From NCBI RefSeq assembly GCF_014385005.1, contig NZ_JACRSZ010000006.1:124001-188000 (forward strand): 64,000 bases of DNA. Reading direction: 5' to 3'. This document shows, in pieces, positions 17,871 to 26,935 of this stretch; position 1 is the first letter of the stretch, and every line of letters begins with the position of its first letter. The notes under the pieces are model-generated. The model did not search any database. It saw nothing but the letters and a program-made list of their open reading frames with translations, and was not told the origin of the DNA. The position numbers and the translations under genes are program-made. Origin of the DNA: Jingyaoa shaoxingensis. Lineage in GTDB: Bacteria; Bacillota; Clostridia; Lachnospirales; Lachnospiraceae.

Positions 17871-18541
17871 TATTCTGTCCGGTCCAGATTCCGTTCAATG
17901 GCTTCCTGCTGGTTTATAATGTGAGTCTTCATAATCATGCCAGCTTTTTCTTTGTCTTTTTTCTTGATCGCCTTTCGAATGGCATCATGCTCATCAATCA
18001 GCAGCTTATACATTCTTTTATCCTTCATATATTCCATGCGGTAACGGTACATCTGCTCCCTCAGATTCAGCAGCATCTGCTGCAGTCTCTTGTTATTGGT
18101 TGCAGCGTAGATGATCTCATGGAATTCCATATCTGCTTCCACGCAGCCCAGCAGATCTTCGCTCTCTGTGCATCGTTTAAAATCATTGGCTGCTTGTTTT
18201 AATGCTTTTAGCTGTTCATCCGTAGCGCAGTCGCATGCCTTGCGCACTGCCAGTTCCTCCAGTGCCTGACGCACTTCCAACACATCATTCAGATCCTGCA
18301 CTGTGATGTCTGCCACAATGGCGCCTCTTCTTGGAATCATAATGACAAGACCTTCCAATTCCAGCTTTCTGAGTGCTTCTCTGACCGGTGTACGGCTGAC
18401 ACCAAGCTTCTGTGCAAGCTGAATCTCCATCAGCCTCTCACCGGGTTTTAATTCTCCCTTCAAGATGGCATTTCGCAGTGTCTGAAATACCACATCACGT
18501 AAAGGAAGATATTCGTTCATTTCTACCTGAAAATTTTCCAT
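17870..18541 (-). CDS. GntR-family (FadR/FCD subfamily) transcriptional regulator
   Basis: A 223-residue repressor-type regulator. The N-terminal winged helix-turn-helix contains LKPGERLMEIQLAQKLGVSRTPVREALRKLE, reported here as the classic GntR core at about residues 35-65. The C-terminal all-helical FCD domain (about 85-215) has the metal/ligand-binding pattern DMEFHEIIYAATNN and HDAIRKAIKKKD. FCD regulators usually bind small carboxylic acids or sugar acids. It is the last gene of a minus-strand run after ispE (33 bp gap), but its target is unknown and ispE is an unlikely one. Confidence 0.88.
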   Translation of the reverse strand: MENFQVEMNEYLPLRDVVFQTLRNAILKGELKPGERLMEIQLAQKLGVSRTPVREALRKLELEGLVIMIPRRGAIVADITVQDLNDVLEVRQALEELAVRKACDCATDEQLKALKQAANDFKRCTESEDLLGCVEADMEFHEIIYAATNNKRLQQMLLNLREQMYRYRMEYMKDKRMYKLLIDEHDAIRKAIKKKDKEKAGMIMKTHIINQQEAIERNLDRTE

Positions 18542-18574
18542 CTTTTTCCCTCCGTACTTTTCTGGTATCTGATC

Positions 18575-19432
18575 CTACTGGCGCACCAGATATACCTGTT
18601 TTGCCGCGCCTTCTTTTTTCAGTAACCGACAGACTTCCTGTGCTCGTTCTTCCCGTTCGAATATACCGAATACAGTCGGACCACTTCCGCTCATCATAGC
18701 ACCCATGGCATCGTTTTTCAGCATGGTTCTCTTTATCTCATCGATCACTGGATAGGCCGGAACCGTTACGGTCTCCAGAACATTGCCCATCTTCGCCACA
18801 AGCTGTTCCAGGCTGCCTTCCCGCAGTGCCTGCACCTGCCCGTCAATATCCGGATGCTCCTTCAGCTCACTGGCCTTCAGATTACCGTATACAAATTTAG
18901 TTGATACATGAATCTTCGGTTTTGCAATCACCAGACTGCAGTGTGGCATAGCCGGAAGTGGGGTAAGCACTTCTCCGATTCCCTCTGCCAGTGCTGTTCC
19001 TCTCATGATACAGAACGGAACATCTGCACCGATCTTTACACCACGCTCCATTAATTGCTTTTTCGTCAGTCCCAGATGAAAGATTCTGTTCACTCCTACC
19101 ATAACAGCTGCTGCATCAGAGCTTCCTCCTGCCATGCCTGCTGCTACCGGAATGTACTTCTGAAGCTCTATCTCTGCACCTACGGTAACCTTAAATTCCT
19201 CCATGAGCAGCTTCGCTGCACGGTACACCAGATTGTCCTCGTTCACCGGGAGATAAGGAAGATTCGTAGTAACACGGATTCCAGGCTCTGTACTCCTTCG
19301 CAGAGTGATCCTGTCATACAGATTGATCATCTGCATAATCATTCGTACTTCATGATAGCCATCTTCTCTTTTCCGTACTACGTCCAGTCCAAGATTGATT
19401 TTCGCTCTCGCTTTCAGTTTTATTTCTCTCAT
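18575..19432 (-). CDS. ispE: 4-diphosphocytidyl-2-C-methyl-D-erythritol kinase
   Basis: A 285-residue GHMP kinase that phosphorylates CDP-methylerythritol in the non-mevalonate isoprenoid pathway. KARAKINLGLDV opens the protein, the ATP-binding glycine-rich loop is PVAAGMAGGSSDAAA (about 93-107), and the third GHMP motif is MMSGSGPTVFG (about 250). The length is standard. It lies 75 bp after the SipL-like gene and 33 bp before gntR, all on the same strand; association of ispE with spore-coat gene sipL recurs in clostridia as I recall, but co-regulation is not shown here. Confidence 0.94.
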   Translation of the reverse strand: MREIKLKARAKINLGLDVVRKREDGYHEVRMIMQMINLYDRITLRRSTEPGIRVTTNLPYLPVNEDNLVYRAAKLLMEEFKVTVGAEIELQKYIPVAAGMAGGSSDAAAVMVGVNRIFHLGLTKKQLMERGVKIGADVPFCIMRGTALAEGIGEVLTPLPAMPHCSLVIAKPKIHVSTKFVYGNLKASELKEHPDIDGQVQALREGSLEQLVAKMGNVLETVTVPAYPVIDEIKRTMLKNDAMGAMMSGSGPTVFGIFEREERAQEVCRLLKKEGAAKQVYLVRQ

Positions 19433-19507
19433 GTGTATTCCCCTCGTACATTGTATACAGTTATGCCTTTATTCTATCATTTTTTTTCTGATTGTCAATC
19501 CGCTTAG

Positions 19508-21067
19508 TTAGTTTGATAAAACAGTTTTTACAATCACCAGACCCATTCCCGGTCTGACATCTTTTTCCTCGATCTGATTCAGTGCACAGATCTTCTCCGG
19601 CGTGGTGTAATATTGTTTTGCAATACTCCACAGGGTATCCTCCGGCTGAACAATATACCCGACGATGCCGGGCAGATCCTGCAACTTTTTCAGATCCATT
19701 TCCTGTATCTCCACTTCTGTCATACACGCTTCCTTATGCAGCTCCACCACAAACAAATCTACAGATAAAGCTACGCTTGCCTCCAGTGTTTCACTGTCCA
19801 GCATATTCACCGATAATTGTTCTACATAATTCTGAACCTGATAACGACTGTTCTCATTCAGCCCCGGGACTTCCACGGTCTGCTGGAAAGGAACCGCATC
19901 TTCCAGAACGGCATACGGTATCCGGTCATCAGAAGACACATACAGCGTACTGATCAGCACCGCCCCTTCTATGACAAGCCCTTTTTCTGTCACCCGGATA
20001 TCATCCATACTGCCCTCTCCCACGCTGCTACAGATCTGAAGTATTCTGGGCTGGCTGGCACCCAGTTTCAGTCTGCCTTTTATCTTTATATGGAAATTGC
20101 GTTTCACCAGAAGGCTTTCAAATGGCTGCTCTTCCTTCACAGGAAGCAGTTCTTTCACCGGTGAATACACATCTTCCAGAATATCAGCACTTTCTTCTTC
20201 ATAGAGATGAATGTCCAGATTCAGTGTGGCTTCTGTCAGAATCTGCCGCCGTTCTCCGTCGTAGTCATTTTCCGGTGTAATCTTATAATGCTCCATCTGT
20301 ACTTCGACTCTGCACAGAATATCGGATTGTGCCTGTGGATATTCCAGTGTTCCCTGAAATGGCACCACGGATTCCGTCCACTGAATGCCGGCATTTTCCC
20401 CCTCATATAGGAGAAAAAGGAACATCTCACCTTTGATCTCCAGTTTTCCCTCTGAAGGACGAATCTCTATGCCCCGAAGCTGCATGGTATCCCACAGAAT
20501 CTGTGAAATGGTCGGTTTACCGGAAGGCAGCGTCAGATTCTCCTTTATACGGAATACATCTTTTTTCTGATGCTTCAGTTCCAGAAGTTCCATTTTCTTT
20601 CTGCAGATACTCACATCAGAGACTCCGTGTATCTCCACCACTGCCTGCACATCTCTGCTTTCTTCCACAGTGAACTGAAAGCTGATCAGTCCATGGATTC
20701 CCATTTTTCTGGAATTAATCATGGAGACGGTAATGTCTTCCAGTTTCCAGATGACTTGGGTATTCTCTTTTGTTGACTGTTCCCCCAGCATCTGTGTCTT
20801 TTGAAACGGAATGATGTCCTCGATCTGATGCAGTCCATGCTCTGTCGTGTCATCCAGATAGAGGATCTGTACCCTGAGCTGTCCATTCAAAGTGACTCTT
20901 CCTTCATCTGCCTGCATATCTTCCATACGGATGAATGCCTTTTTCCACACAATCTTACCGGCATCCGGCAGACTGTCCGGAACAATACAGTCCTCTTCCA
21001 CAGTTATCTGATCTGTTACTTTTTCTGTCTCGGCAAACATTCTGATATTCTTCTTCAATAATTCCAT
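19508..21067 (-). CDS. sipL: SipL-like spore morphogenesis protein (DUF3794 repeats + LysM)
   Basis: A 519-residue protein with several SPOCS/DUF3794-type beta repeats (about 25-140, 170-290, 320-455), each rich in KGRLKLG-, IEGAVLISTLY- and VPFQ-like strands, and one C-terminal LysM domain (about 468-515, YIVQPEDTLWSIAKQYY). This is the architecture of Clostridioides difficile SipL, which binds the coat ATPase SpoIVA through its LysM domain and ties the coat to the forespore. No spoIVA is in the window. No signal peptide, consistent with a mother-cell cytosolic protein. The gene follows the PrcB-like lipoprotein gene by 17 bp. Confidence 0.82.
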   Translation of the reverse strand: MELLKKNIRMFAETEKVTDQITVEEDCIVPDSLPDAGKIVWKKAFIRMEDMQADEGRVTLNGQLRVQILYLDDTTEHGLHQIEDIIPFQKTQMLGEQSTKENTQVIWKLEDITVSMINSRKMGIHGLISFQFTVEESRDVQAVVEIHGVSDVSICRKKMELLELKHQKKDVFRIKENLTLPSGKPTISQILWDTMQLRGIEIRPSEGKLEIKGEMFLFLLYEGENAGIQWTESVVPFQGTLEYPQAQSDILCRVEVQMEHYKITPENDYDGERRQILTEATLNLDIHLYEEESADILEDVYSPVKELLPVKEEQPFESLLVKRNFHIKIKGRLKLGASQPRILQICSSVGEGSMDDIRVTEKGLVIEGAVLISTLYVSSDDRIPYAVLEDAVPFQQTVEVPGLNENSRYQVQNYVEQLSVNMLDSETLEASVALSVDLFVVELHKEACMTEVEIQEMDLKKLQDLPGIVGYIVQPEDTLWSIAKQYYTTPEKICALNQIEEKDVRPGMGLVIVKTVLSN

Positions 21068-21084
21068 GGCCCCGCCTCCTGCTT

Positions 21085-21498
21085 TTACTCAAAAATAATA
21101 TTCTGTCCTTCCATCTCTGTTCTTACCACAATATAAGGATAGGTTACTTCTTCTGGCGGTGTTTCTCCTGCCGGAGGCCCCAGCAGTTCAAACTGCACAT
21201 GCACCCCGTCCTCTGCCAGATAGCAGTAGTTCTCCCGGATACTGTAACCCCCGGTTTTCTGCTCACCGAATCCTCTTGTAATATACAGGTATCCATCTTT
21301 CTCATAACTGAGCTTCATCTCTTTGCTTTTGTTTTCTTCAATCACATCTGCCAGAGGCTGTGGAATCTCATCTTCATCCAGTACACTGCATTCCAGATCC
21401 CGTATTTTTCCCTCCGGCTGTTGCTGTCCACATCCGGCAAGCAGCAGTAACACTACAGTCAGTAACATCCATCTTCCATACTTCCTCAAAAAAGTCAT
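21085..21498 (-). CDS. Small lipoprotein, PrcB-like
   Basis: A 137-residue protein. The start at 21498 is chosen because it gives a clean lipoprotein signal (MTFLRKYGRWMLLTVVLLLL, then AGCG with the lipidated Cys) and has GGGGGAT upstream; the longer in-frame ORF to 21738 runs across the divergent plsC gene. The mature part (LEYEKDGYLYITRGF-like strand, KTGGYSIRENYCYLAEDGVHVQFELLGPPAGE, PYIVVRTE) resembles the PrcB C-terminal domain, often found in clostridial membrane-attached proteins of unknown role. It is the first gene of the run to sipL-ispE-gntR. Confidence 0.75.
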   Translation of the reverse strand: MTFLRKYGRWMLLTVVLLLLAGCGQQQPEGKIRDLECSVLDEDEIPQPLADVIEENKSKEMKLSYEKDGYLYITRGFGEQKTGGYSIRENYCYLAEDGVHVQFELLGPPAGETPPEEVTYPYIVVRTEMEGQNIIFE

Positions 21499-21643
21499 AC
21501 AGATCCCCCACCTTTTCTTTTTTATTATTTTTATGAGAAATACCGGAAGAATATCACCCTCTTTTCCATTGCAAGATCTGTGGTTTTTCGGTATACTGGT
21601 ACAGAACCAGATTATAATTAAATATTTGAGAAAGGATACGATC

Positions 21644-22366
21644 ATGATACGATTAGTGATTGTTGCGCTGACGATTGTACTTTTCCTGATCCTTTCCATT
21701 CCGGTGCTGATCATCGAATGGATTATCGGGAAATTCAATCCCCGTGCAAGAGATATTTCTTCCCTGCGTATTATTCAGGGAGTATTCAGGCTAATTTTCT
21801 GGGAAACGGGTTCTCACCTGACTGTCATTGGCGAAGAGAATATTCCAAAAGACGAAACGGTCCTGTACGTGGGAAATCACAGAAGTTATTTTGATGTGGT
21901 TACTGCCTACAGCCGCTGTCCTGACCTGACCGGATTTGTCGCCAAAGACAATCTGGAGAAGATTCCTCTTCTGTCCAACTGGATGAGACGTCTCTACTGT
22001 CTGTTTTTGAACAGGACAGATATCCGCCAGGGGCTGAAGACCATCCTGAAGGGTGTGGAACAGATGAAGGCCGGTATCTCCATGTGTATTTATCCTGAAG
22101 GCACCCGGAATCATCAGGACGAGCTACTTCCATTCAAGGAAGGAAGCCTGAAGATGGCAGAAAAGACCGGAGCGCCGATCATTCCTATGGCAATCTGCCA
22201 CAGTGATGATATCTTCGAGAATCATATGCCGTGGATTCGGCCGGCAAATGTGATTCTGGAATACGGCAAGCCAATTTATCCGAAGGAACTTTCCAAAGAA
22301 GAACGGAAATTCCTGGGGGCTTATACCAGAGATGTGATTACCGAAATGTATCAGAAAAATAAGTAA
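21644..22366 (+). CDS. plsC: 1-acyl-sn-glycerol-3-phosphate acyltransferase
   Basis: A 240-residue membrane acyltransferase that makes phosphatidic acid from lysophosphatidic acid. An N-terminal membrane segment (VIVALTIVLFLILSIPVLII) precedes the catalytic NHRSYFD (H-x4-D) at about residue 68, FLNRTD, the substrate motif YPEGTRN at about 150, and PIIPMAI. The start at 21644 is chosen because it begins the membrane segment and lies 10 bases after AGAAAGGA; a longer ORF starts inside the divergent lipoprotein gene and is rejected. Monocistronic, followed by a perfect 18-bp hairpin. Confidence 0.9.
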   Translation: MIRLVIVALTIVLFLILSIPVLIIEWIIGKFNPRARDISSLRIIQGVFRLIFWETGSHLTVIGEENIPKDETVLYVGNHRSYFDVVTAYSRCPDLTGFVAKDNLEKIPLLSNWMRRLYCLFLNRTDIRQGLKTILKGVEQMKAGISMCIYPEGTRNHQDELLPFKEGSLKMAEKTGAPIIPMAICHSDDIFENHMPWIRPANVILEYGKPIYPKELSKEERKFLGAYTRDVITEMYQKNK

Positions 22367-22370
22367 GCTA

Positions 22371-22409
22371 ATGGGCAGGCTGTCCGATAACATCGGACAG
22401 CCTGCCCAT
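22371..22409. terminator. Perfect 18-bp hairpin after plsC
   Basis: ATGGGCAGGCTGTCCGAT (22371-22388) and its exact complement (22392-22409) enclose the loop AAC. The stem is very strong, but the following sequence (TGATTTACG) is not a T-run, so it is a poor intrinsic terminator on the plus strand and may instead stabilise mRNA ends or be part of an intergenic repeat. Confidence 0.7.
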
Positions 22410-22506
22410 TGATTTACGCGAGCAACGAGCCAAAGTCCGTGCTTGCACGAGACCTTAGCGACTGCCGCGATAACTTGAGAAACTCGCGGAGCGTGTTTCT
22501 CATAGT
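22410..22506. other. Structured intergenic stretch before the DUF1002 stop
   Basis: No ORF of note. It contains GTGCTTGCAC and a longer hairpin, GAGAAAC (about 22479) with GTTTCTC (about 22495) around CGCGGAGC. Together with the 22371-22409 stem it looks like a composite intergenic element common in Lachnospiraceae; that family link is from memory of similar sequence, not from a search. Confidence 0.4.
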
Positions 22507-22510
22507 TTTA

Positions 22511-24379
22511 CTAGAATGTTCCTGTTTCTTCCTCGAAGTCAGCAAACTCATCTACTTCTTCACCATCATCTGCTGCTTCCTGACTGTCATCATAAGAATC
22601 CTCTGCGTAGTCTTCTTCTGCTGTATCGTCAACTACATCTTCAGCCACGCTTTCATCCAATGCTGCTTCTGATTCCAGATCCGGCTGTTCTACGCCGAAC
22701 GCTGCTTCCAGAATCACCATGATATTCTGGTATACGATCTCTTCATCGTTATTCTCCAGCTGGGAATCTTCCAGAATCTTTTCGGAATCCTTAAATACCA
22801 GTCTTCTTACATACTTGTCAACCTGTACCAGATCTGAGTCTTCATAATTCTTGTCTTCAGCAAGATCTTTAGTATCTTCCACGATATTCTGTGGGATCTC
22901 AGGATCTTCTGCCTCTTCCATTGCCACCTGGTCTCCGCCTTCATACAGCACCTTCAGGAGATATTTTTCAATAGCTTCCGGTAACTTCTTTGCTGCATCT
23001 TCTGTCAGATATACTACGGTACCGTCTTCGCCTGTTACCTGTCTTTCTGCAAATGCCTGATCCAGGTTAGATTTTGCTTCTTCATACAGTGCCCTGCTGT
23101 CTTCATCCAGGTCATCTGCTGTGATGGAAGCTTCGCTCTCTGTTACCTCTTCTGTCACCGCCTCAGTCTCTGCTGCTTCACTCTCGGTCTCAACAGGTGC
23201 TTCTGTCTCTGCATCAGTTGCTTCTGTTTCTACATTTACTGCTTCTGTTTCTGCTTCAGCTGCTTCTGTTGCAGCTTCTGTTTCCTCAGACGGATTCAGT
23301 GTAATGGTTCCATCATCTGTTGCTTCCGGAATACCGGTTGCGTCATCTGTTTCCTCTTCTGCTTCTGTCTGATCCAGAACTGTCTGAGTCGTGGTAGATT
23401 CAGATGCTGTTGTGCCATCCTGATCCAGTGCGGAAATATCGGTTGTATCCAGAATACTTTCTGTCTCATCCTGCGCACTTCCGTCAATGCTGATCACTGA
23501 TCCGTCTTCTTCGCTCTCAGTATCCTGTATTGCTTCTGCAGCTGCGGCTTCTGCTTCCTGTGCCTTCTGCTCTGCCGCTGCCTGTTCTTCCTCGGATGCT
23601 CCTGCATCTCCGGCCACATTCGCCTGTACACGTTCCAGTGTTGCTTTGAGCTGAGTGATATCATATTCCTGCTCTGCGATCTTCTGCATCAGGCCTGCAA
23701 TCTCTTCACTCTGATCATCAGAAATCGTCACATCATAATCGTTGGAAATGTTGTTGACAATATTGGTAATCTCGCTAATATCAGTAATATTATTCTCGAT
23801 TACCTGCAGCTTGGTCTCATTGATGACTGCAGTTGCCTTACTCTGTCCAACTTCATCTGCCAGATTACCGGTTGCTACCAGTTCTTCATTGGCAAGTTCT
23901 TTTTTACTTTCATCCAGGGTTACATCGCTGGCAGTCTCATATGCCATGATAACACCGGTCAGTGCTCCTGTACCGGACACTTCGAAAGGAGAAGCTGCCA
24001 CTACCTGACAGTTGGTTACACCAGATGTGGAAAGGGTAGATGCAATCATGTTACAGGTTACCCAGCTTAAATTCGCTGTCTTTACCTGAATGCCGCCCTT
24101 GGTAGTTGGAGCCACCAGTGCACAGCTGAATGTCTTCGTTCCGATCTGTTCCAGTGGAACATAAGATCCCAGATGTTTTCTTTCATCATTGTTGTTAATG
24201 TAAATAATGTCTACAGAATCTGCATTTACACCAAAGTATTTTAGCATGGTATTCTGCTGATCCTGTGTCAGGTCTGCCCCCAGTGTCACTACCCTGCGGC
24301 TATCTGCCATGGCCGGCATCACACAGCACGCTGCCAGTGCAAAACCTAATACGATACTGCTCAGTATTCTTTTCTTCAT
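22511..24379 (-). CDS. Secreted DUF1002 protein with acidic low-complexity region
   Basis: A 622-residue protein. A signal peptide (MKKRILSSIVLGFALAAC...AMA, about 1-25) leads to the DUF1002 domain (about 28-260: VVTLGADLTQDQQNTM, LSWVTCNMIASTL, GTGALTGVIMAYE, NDYDVTISDDQ). This domain is normally about 270 residues with a short C-terminus. Here a 150-residue Glu/Thr/Ala-rich stretch (about 265-430, repeats of the TEAxxAETEA type) is inserted before a second conserved part (SRALYEEAKSNLDQAF..., about 435-560), and the protein ends in an Asp/Glu tail. The function of DUF1002 (YpuA-like) is unknown. It lies 13 bp after murF on the same strand. Confidence 0.85.
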   Translation of the reverse strand: MKKRILSSIVLGFALAACCVMPAMADSRRVVTLGADLTQDQQNTMLKYFGVNADSVDIIYINNNDERKHLGSYVPLEQIGTKTFSCALVAPTTKGGIQVKTANLSWVTCNMIASTLSTSGVTNCQVVAASPFEVSGTGALTGVIMAYETASDVTLDESKKELANEELVATGNLADEVGQSKATAVINETKLQVIENNITDISEITNIVNNISNDYDVTISDDQSEEIAGLMQKIAEQEYDITQLKATLERVQANVAGDAGASEEEQAAAEQKAQEAEAAAAEAIQDTESEEDGSVISIDGSAQDETESILDTTDISALDQDGTTASESTTTQTVLDQTEAEEETDDATGIPEATDDGTITLNPSEETEAATEAAEAETEAVNVETEATDAETEAPVETESEAAETEAVTEEVTESEASITADDLDEDSRALYEEAKSNLDQAFAERQVTGEDGTVVYLTEDAAKKLPEAIEKYLLKVLYEGGDQVAMEEAEDPEIPQNIVEDTKDLAEDKNYEDSDLVQVDKYVRRLVFKDSEKILEDSQLENNDEEIVYQNIMVILEAAFGVEQPDLESEAALDESVAEDVVDDTAEEDYAEDSYDDSQEAADDGEEVDEFADFEEETGTF

Positions 24380-24392
24380 GTTCTTATCCTCC

Positions 24393-25763
24393 TTATTTAG
24401 ATGTCAGCACTTCTACTATTTTTTCGAAATGCATGAAATGGGATGCCTTCACCAGAACGGTATCCTCTTTCTGAAGCAGTTTTGGAATTTCTTCCAGAGC
24501 CTCCTCCAGTGTATCCATATGAACTACTTCCATCTGCGGATTCATCTCTTTTGCTGCCTTCGCCATATACTCTGACAGCACACCCACGCAGATCAGCAGC
24601 TGGATATCCTGTTTACCAGCTTCTACGCCAACTTCTTCGTGAAGCTGTCTTTCATTCTCACCAAGTTCTCCCATATCACCAAGTATTGCCACTTTCCGTC
24701 CCAGCGCATCGTGAAGCACATTCAGAGATGCTTTCATAGATACCGGATTAGCATTGTAACAGTCATCCACCACCGTATATTCTCCGGTCTCTATGATGTG
24801 AAATCTTCCATTTAAGGATTCCAGCTTCTCGATTCCTCTCCTGATCTCTTCTGTGGTCATGCCAAGAGACAGTCCCACAGCAGTTCCTGCCAGTGCATTA
24901 TAGACCATATGGTATCCTGGGATCGGAATGGTTACATCAAAATCCCCCTGCCCGGTACAGACGGTGCACGCGATCCCCTTCAGTCCCAGACTGTGGATAT
25001 TCGTGGCATGGATCTTCCGCTCACTGTCAATTCCAAAAAAGACCGGTGTGATTCCCTTTACATCATGCAGTGTGGCGAGTTTATCATCATCTCCATTAAG
25101 AATAACGGTTCCGTCCTCTGCAATATAATCAAAAATCTCTGATTTGGCTCTCAGTACCCCATCCCGGTCGCCCAGGAATTCCAGATGGCACTGTCCGATG
25201 TTCGTCATCACACAAATATCCGGTCTGGCAATCTTGCTTAAACGGTGCATCTCGCCAAAGTTGCTGATTCCCATCTCCAGAACTGCGATCTCATCTTCTT
25301 CACGCAGGCGGAAAACTGTGAGTGGCAGTCCCAGTTCATTGTTAAAGTTCCCCAGTGTCTTCAGTACTCTGTATTTTTCAGACAATACCGAAGCAATCAT
25401 CTCTTTGGTACTTGTCTTTCCCACGCTTCCGGTAATGCCCACTACTTTCATATCTAACTGTTTTCTGTAAAATTCTGCAATATCCTTAATCGCCTGAAGG
25501 GATGATTCCACCAGTATGTAAGCTCCTGCCGCCTGCTCCGGTGCCTGTTCACAGATTACACAGAGTGCTCCCTGCTCAAACACTGCCGGAATAAACCGGT
25601 GTGCATCTACTTTTTCGCCCTTGATGGCTACAAACAGGCTGCCTTTTCCTGCCTTCCGGCTATCAGTGGTAATGTCTGTAATCGTCTTTTCTTTTGCCTC
25701 TTCCGTACCATGGTAAGTTCCGCTGCAGGCTTCTGCGATATTGCCCAGTGTCATATTTTTCAT
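24393..25763 (-). CDS. murF: UDP-N-acetylmuramoyl-tripeptide--D-alanyl-D-alanine ligase
   Basis: A 456-residue cytoplasmic Mur ligase adding D-Ala-D-Ala to the muramoyl tripeptide. The N-terminal substrate domain has ITTDSRKAGKGSLFVAIKG, the ATP loop is GITGSVGKTSTKEM (about 110), then MTNIGQCHLEFLGD, and the C-terminal domain starts with VVDDCYNANPVSM and AILGDMGELG. The gene follows ddl, which makes its substrate D-Ala-D-Ala, by 25 bp, forming the usual ddl-murF pair. The ribosome binding site GGAG is inside a small GGAGCATACTCC inverted repeat. Confidence 0.95.
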   Translation of the reverse strand: MKNMTLGNIAEACSGTYHGTEEAKEKTITDITTDSRKAGKGSLFVAIKGEKVDAHRFIPAVFEQGALCVICEQAPEQAAGAYILVESSLQAIKDIAEFYRKQLDMKVVGITGSVGKTSTKEMIASVLSEKYRVLKTLGNFNNELGLPLTVFRLREEDEIAVLEMGISNFGEMHRLSKIARPDICVMTNIGQCHLEFLGDRDGVLRAKSEIFDYIAEDGTVILNGDDDKLATLHDVKGITPVFFGIDSERKIHATNIHSLGLKGIACTVCTGQGDFDVTIPIPGYHMVYNALAGTAVGLSLGMTTEEIRRGIEKLESLNGRFHIIETGEYTVVDDCYNANPVSMKASLNVLHDALGRKVAILGDMGELGENERQLHEEVGVEAGKQDIQLLICVGVLSEYMAKAAKEMNPQMEVVHMDTLEEALEEIPKLLQKEDTVLVKASHFMHFEKIVEVLTSK

Positions 25764-25788
25764 TGGAGTATGCTCCTAAACTGCTTAA

Positions 25789-26820
25789 TTATTTATTTTC
25801 TAATGATACATTTACAAGTCTGTCACACAGATCTTCAAATGACATGCCCAGTGCAGCCGCTTCCTGCGGAAGAAGACTGGTCGGTGTCATCCCCGGAAGG
25901 GTATTGGCTTCCAGACAGTACATATTATGGGATTCATCCATCATAAAGTCCAGTCTTGCGTAATTTTCCAGACGCAGTACCTGATATCCCATCTCTGCGA
26001 TGCGCTGCATCTTGGCTGTCAGTTCTTCGGATAATTCTGCCGGACAGGTCTCAATGGTGCTTCCTGCCTGATACTTATTCTTATAGTCATAGAATCCTAC
26101 CAGTGGTGCAATCTCAATAATCGGATATGCCTTGCCGTCTACCACACCCACAGAAAACTCTCTGCCTTTTACGTATTCTTCTACTACCAGTTTCTCTTCA
26201 TAGGAAAAACCGTCCTTCAGAGCCTGAACGAATTCTTCCTCTGTCTTCACGATATATACGCCTACACTGGAACCTCCGCATGCCGTCTTCACTACACACG
26301 GAAAGCTAAATCCCAGTGCTTCTGCACTCTTCGGTGCATCGCCTTTTCGAAGGATGATTCCCTTCGGTGTCGGCACACCGTTCTCCATAAACAACTGCTT
26401 GGTAATGCTCTTATCCATAGCAAGGGCACTTCCCAGATATCCGCTTCCTGTATAAGGAATTCCCATCAGATCAAAGGTTGCCTGTACACGTCCGTCCTCT
26501 CCACATGCTCCGTGAAGTGCCAGAAATACCACGTCTGCTGCATCACAGATCTCCAGTACCTTCGGTCCGAAGAAAGACTTTCTCTCCTTCTGAATCTTCT
26601 CGATCTGATCATTAAAACTGCTCATATATGCGACCTCTTCATCCAGGTCAAAAGGATCTGTAAATATGGTATCCGCACATGCACCTTCTTTTCCACAGAA
26701 TACATCCAGAAGAACAGCCTGATGTCCTTTACTTCTCAGTGCTTCACATACTTTGCTTCCGGATACTATGGATATTTCTCTCTCTGTGCTGGTACCACCT
26801 GCCAGAACTGCTATTTTCAT
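25789..26820 (-). CDS. ddl: D-alanine--D-alanine ligase
   Basis: A 343-residue ATP-grasp enzyme joining two D-alanines for peptidoglycan. VLAGGTSTEREIS starts the protein, HGACGEDGR and MDKSITKQLF are substrate and ATP contacts, VVKTACGGSSVGVY is the glycine-rich loop, and CLEANTLPGMTPTSLLP holds the metal-binding Glu/Asn and the omega region. The N-terminal insertion FDLDEEVAYMSSFNDQIEKIQKERKSFF (about 60-85) is somewhat longer than in enteric enzymes. Own promoter at 26853-26881, then murF. Confidence 0.94.
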   Translation of the reverse strand: MKIAVLAGGTSTEREISIVSGSKVCEALRSKGHQAVLLDVFCGKEGACADTIFTDPFDLDEEVAYMSSFNDQIEKIQKERKSFFGPKVLEICDAADVVFLALHGACGEDGRVQATFDLMGIPYTGSGYLGSALAMDKSITKQLFMENGVPTPKGIILRKGDAPKSAEALGFSFPCVVKTACGGSSVGVYIVKTEEEFVQALKDGFSYEEKLVVEEYVKGREFSVGVVDGKAYPIIEIAPLVGFYDYKNKYQAGSTIETCPAELSEELTAKMQRIAEMGYQVLRLENYARLDFMMDESHNMYCLEANTLPGMTPTSLLPQEAAALGMSFEDLCDRLVNVSLENK

Positions 26821-26852
26821 TTTGCTACCTCTTTTTTCATTTTTCTCATTTC

Positions 26853-26881
26853 AGTATACTCAAAAGGAAGTAATAACACAA
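26853..26881 (-). promoter_or_regulatory. Sigma-A promoter of ddl-murF
   Basis: Minus strand TTGTGT (26881-26876), 17-bp spacer, TATACT (26858-26853). The -35 box lies in the loop/left arm of the aminotransferase terminator. Confidence 0.6.
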
Positions 26882-26897
26882 GTGCATTATTACTTCC
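26866..26897 (-). terminator. Terminator of the aspartate aminotransferase gene
   Basis: GGAAGTAATAA and TTATTACTTCC form an 11-bp stem with a 10-base loop; on the minus strand it is followed by TTTTG. It overlaps the -35 region of the ddl promoter. Confidence 0.7.
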
Positions 26898-26935
26898 TCT
26901 ATCTTAAGATTTTATGATGCCAAAAGCATCATTTT

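Noticed and set aside
21323..21643. N-terminal extension of PlsC
   Set aside because: It overlaps the divergent lipoprotein gene; the ATG at 21644 begins the membrane segment and has a binding site.
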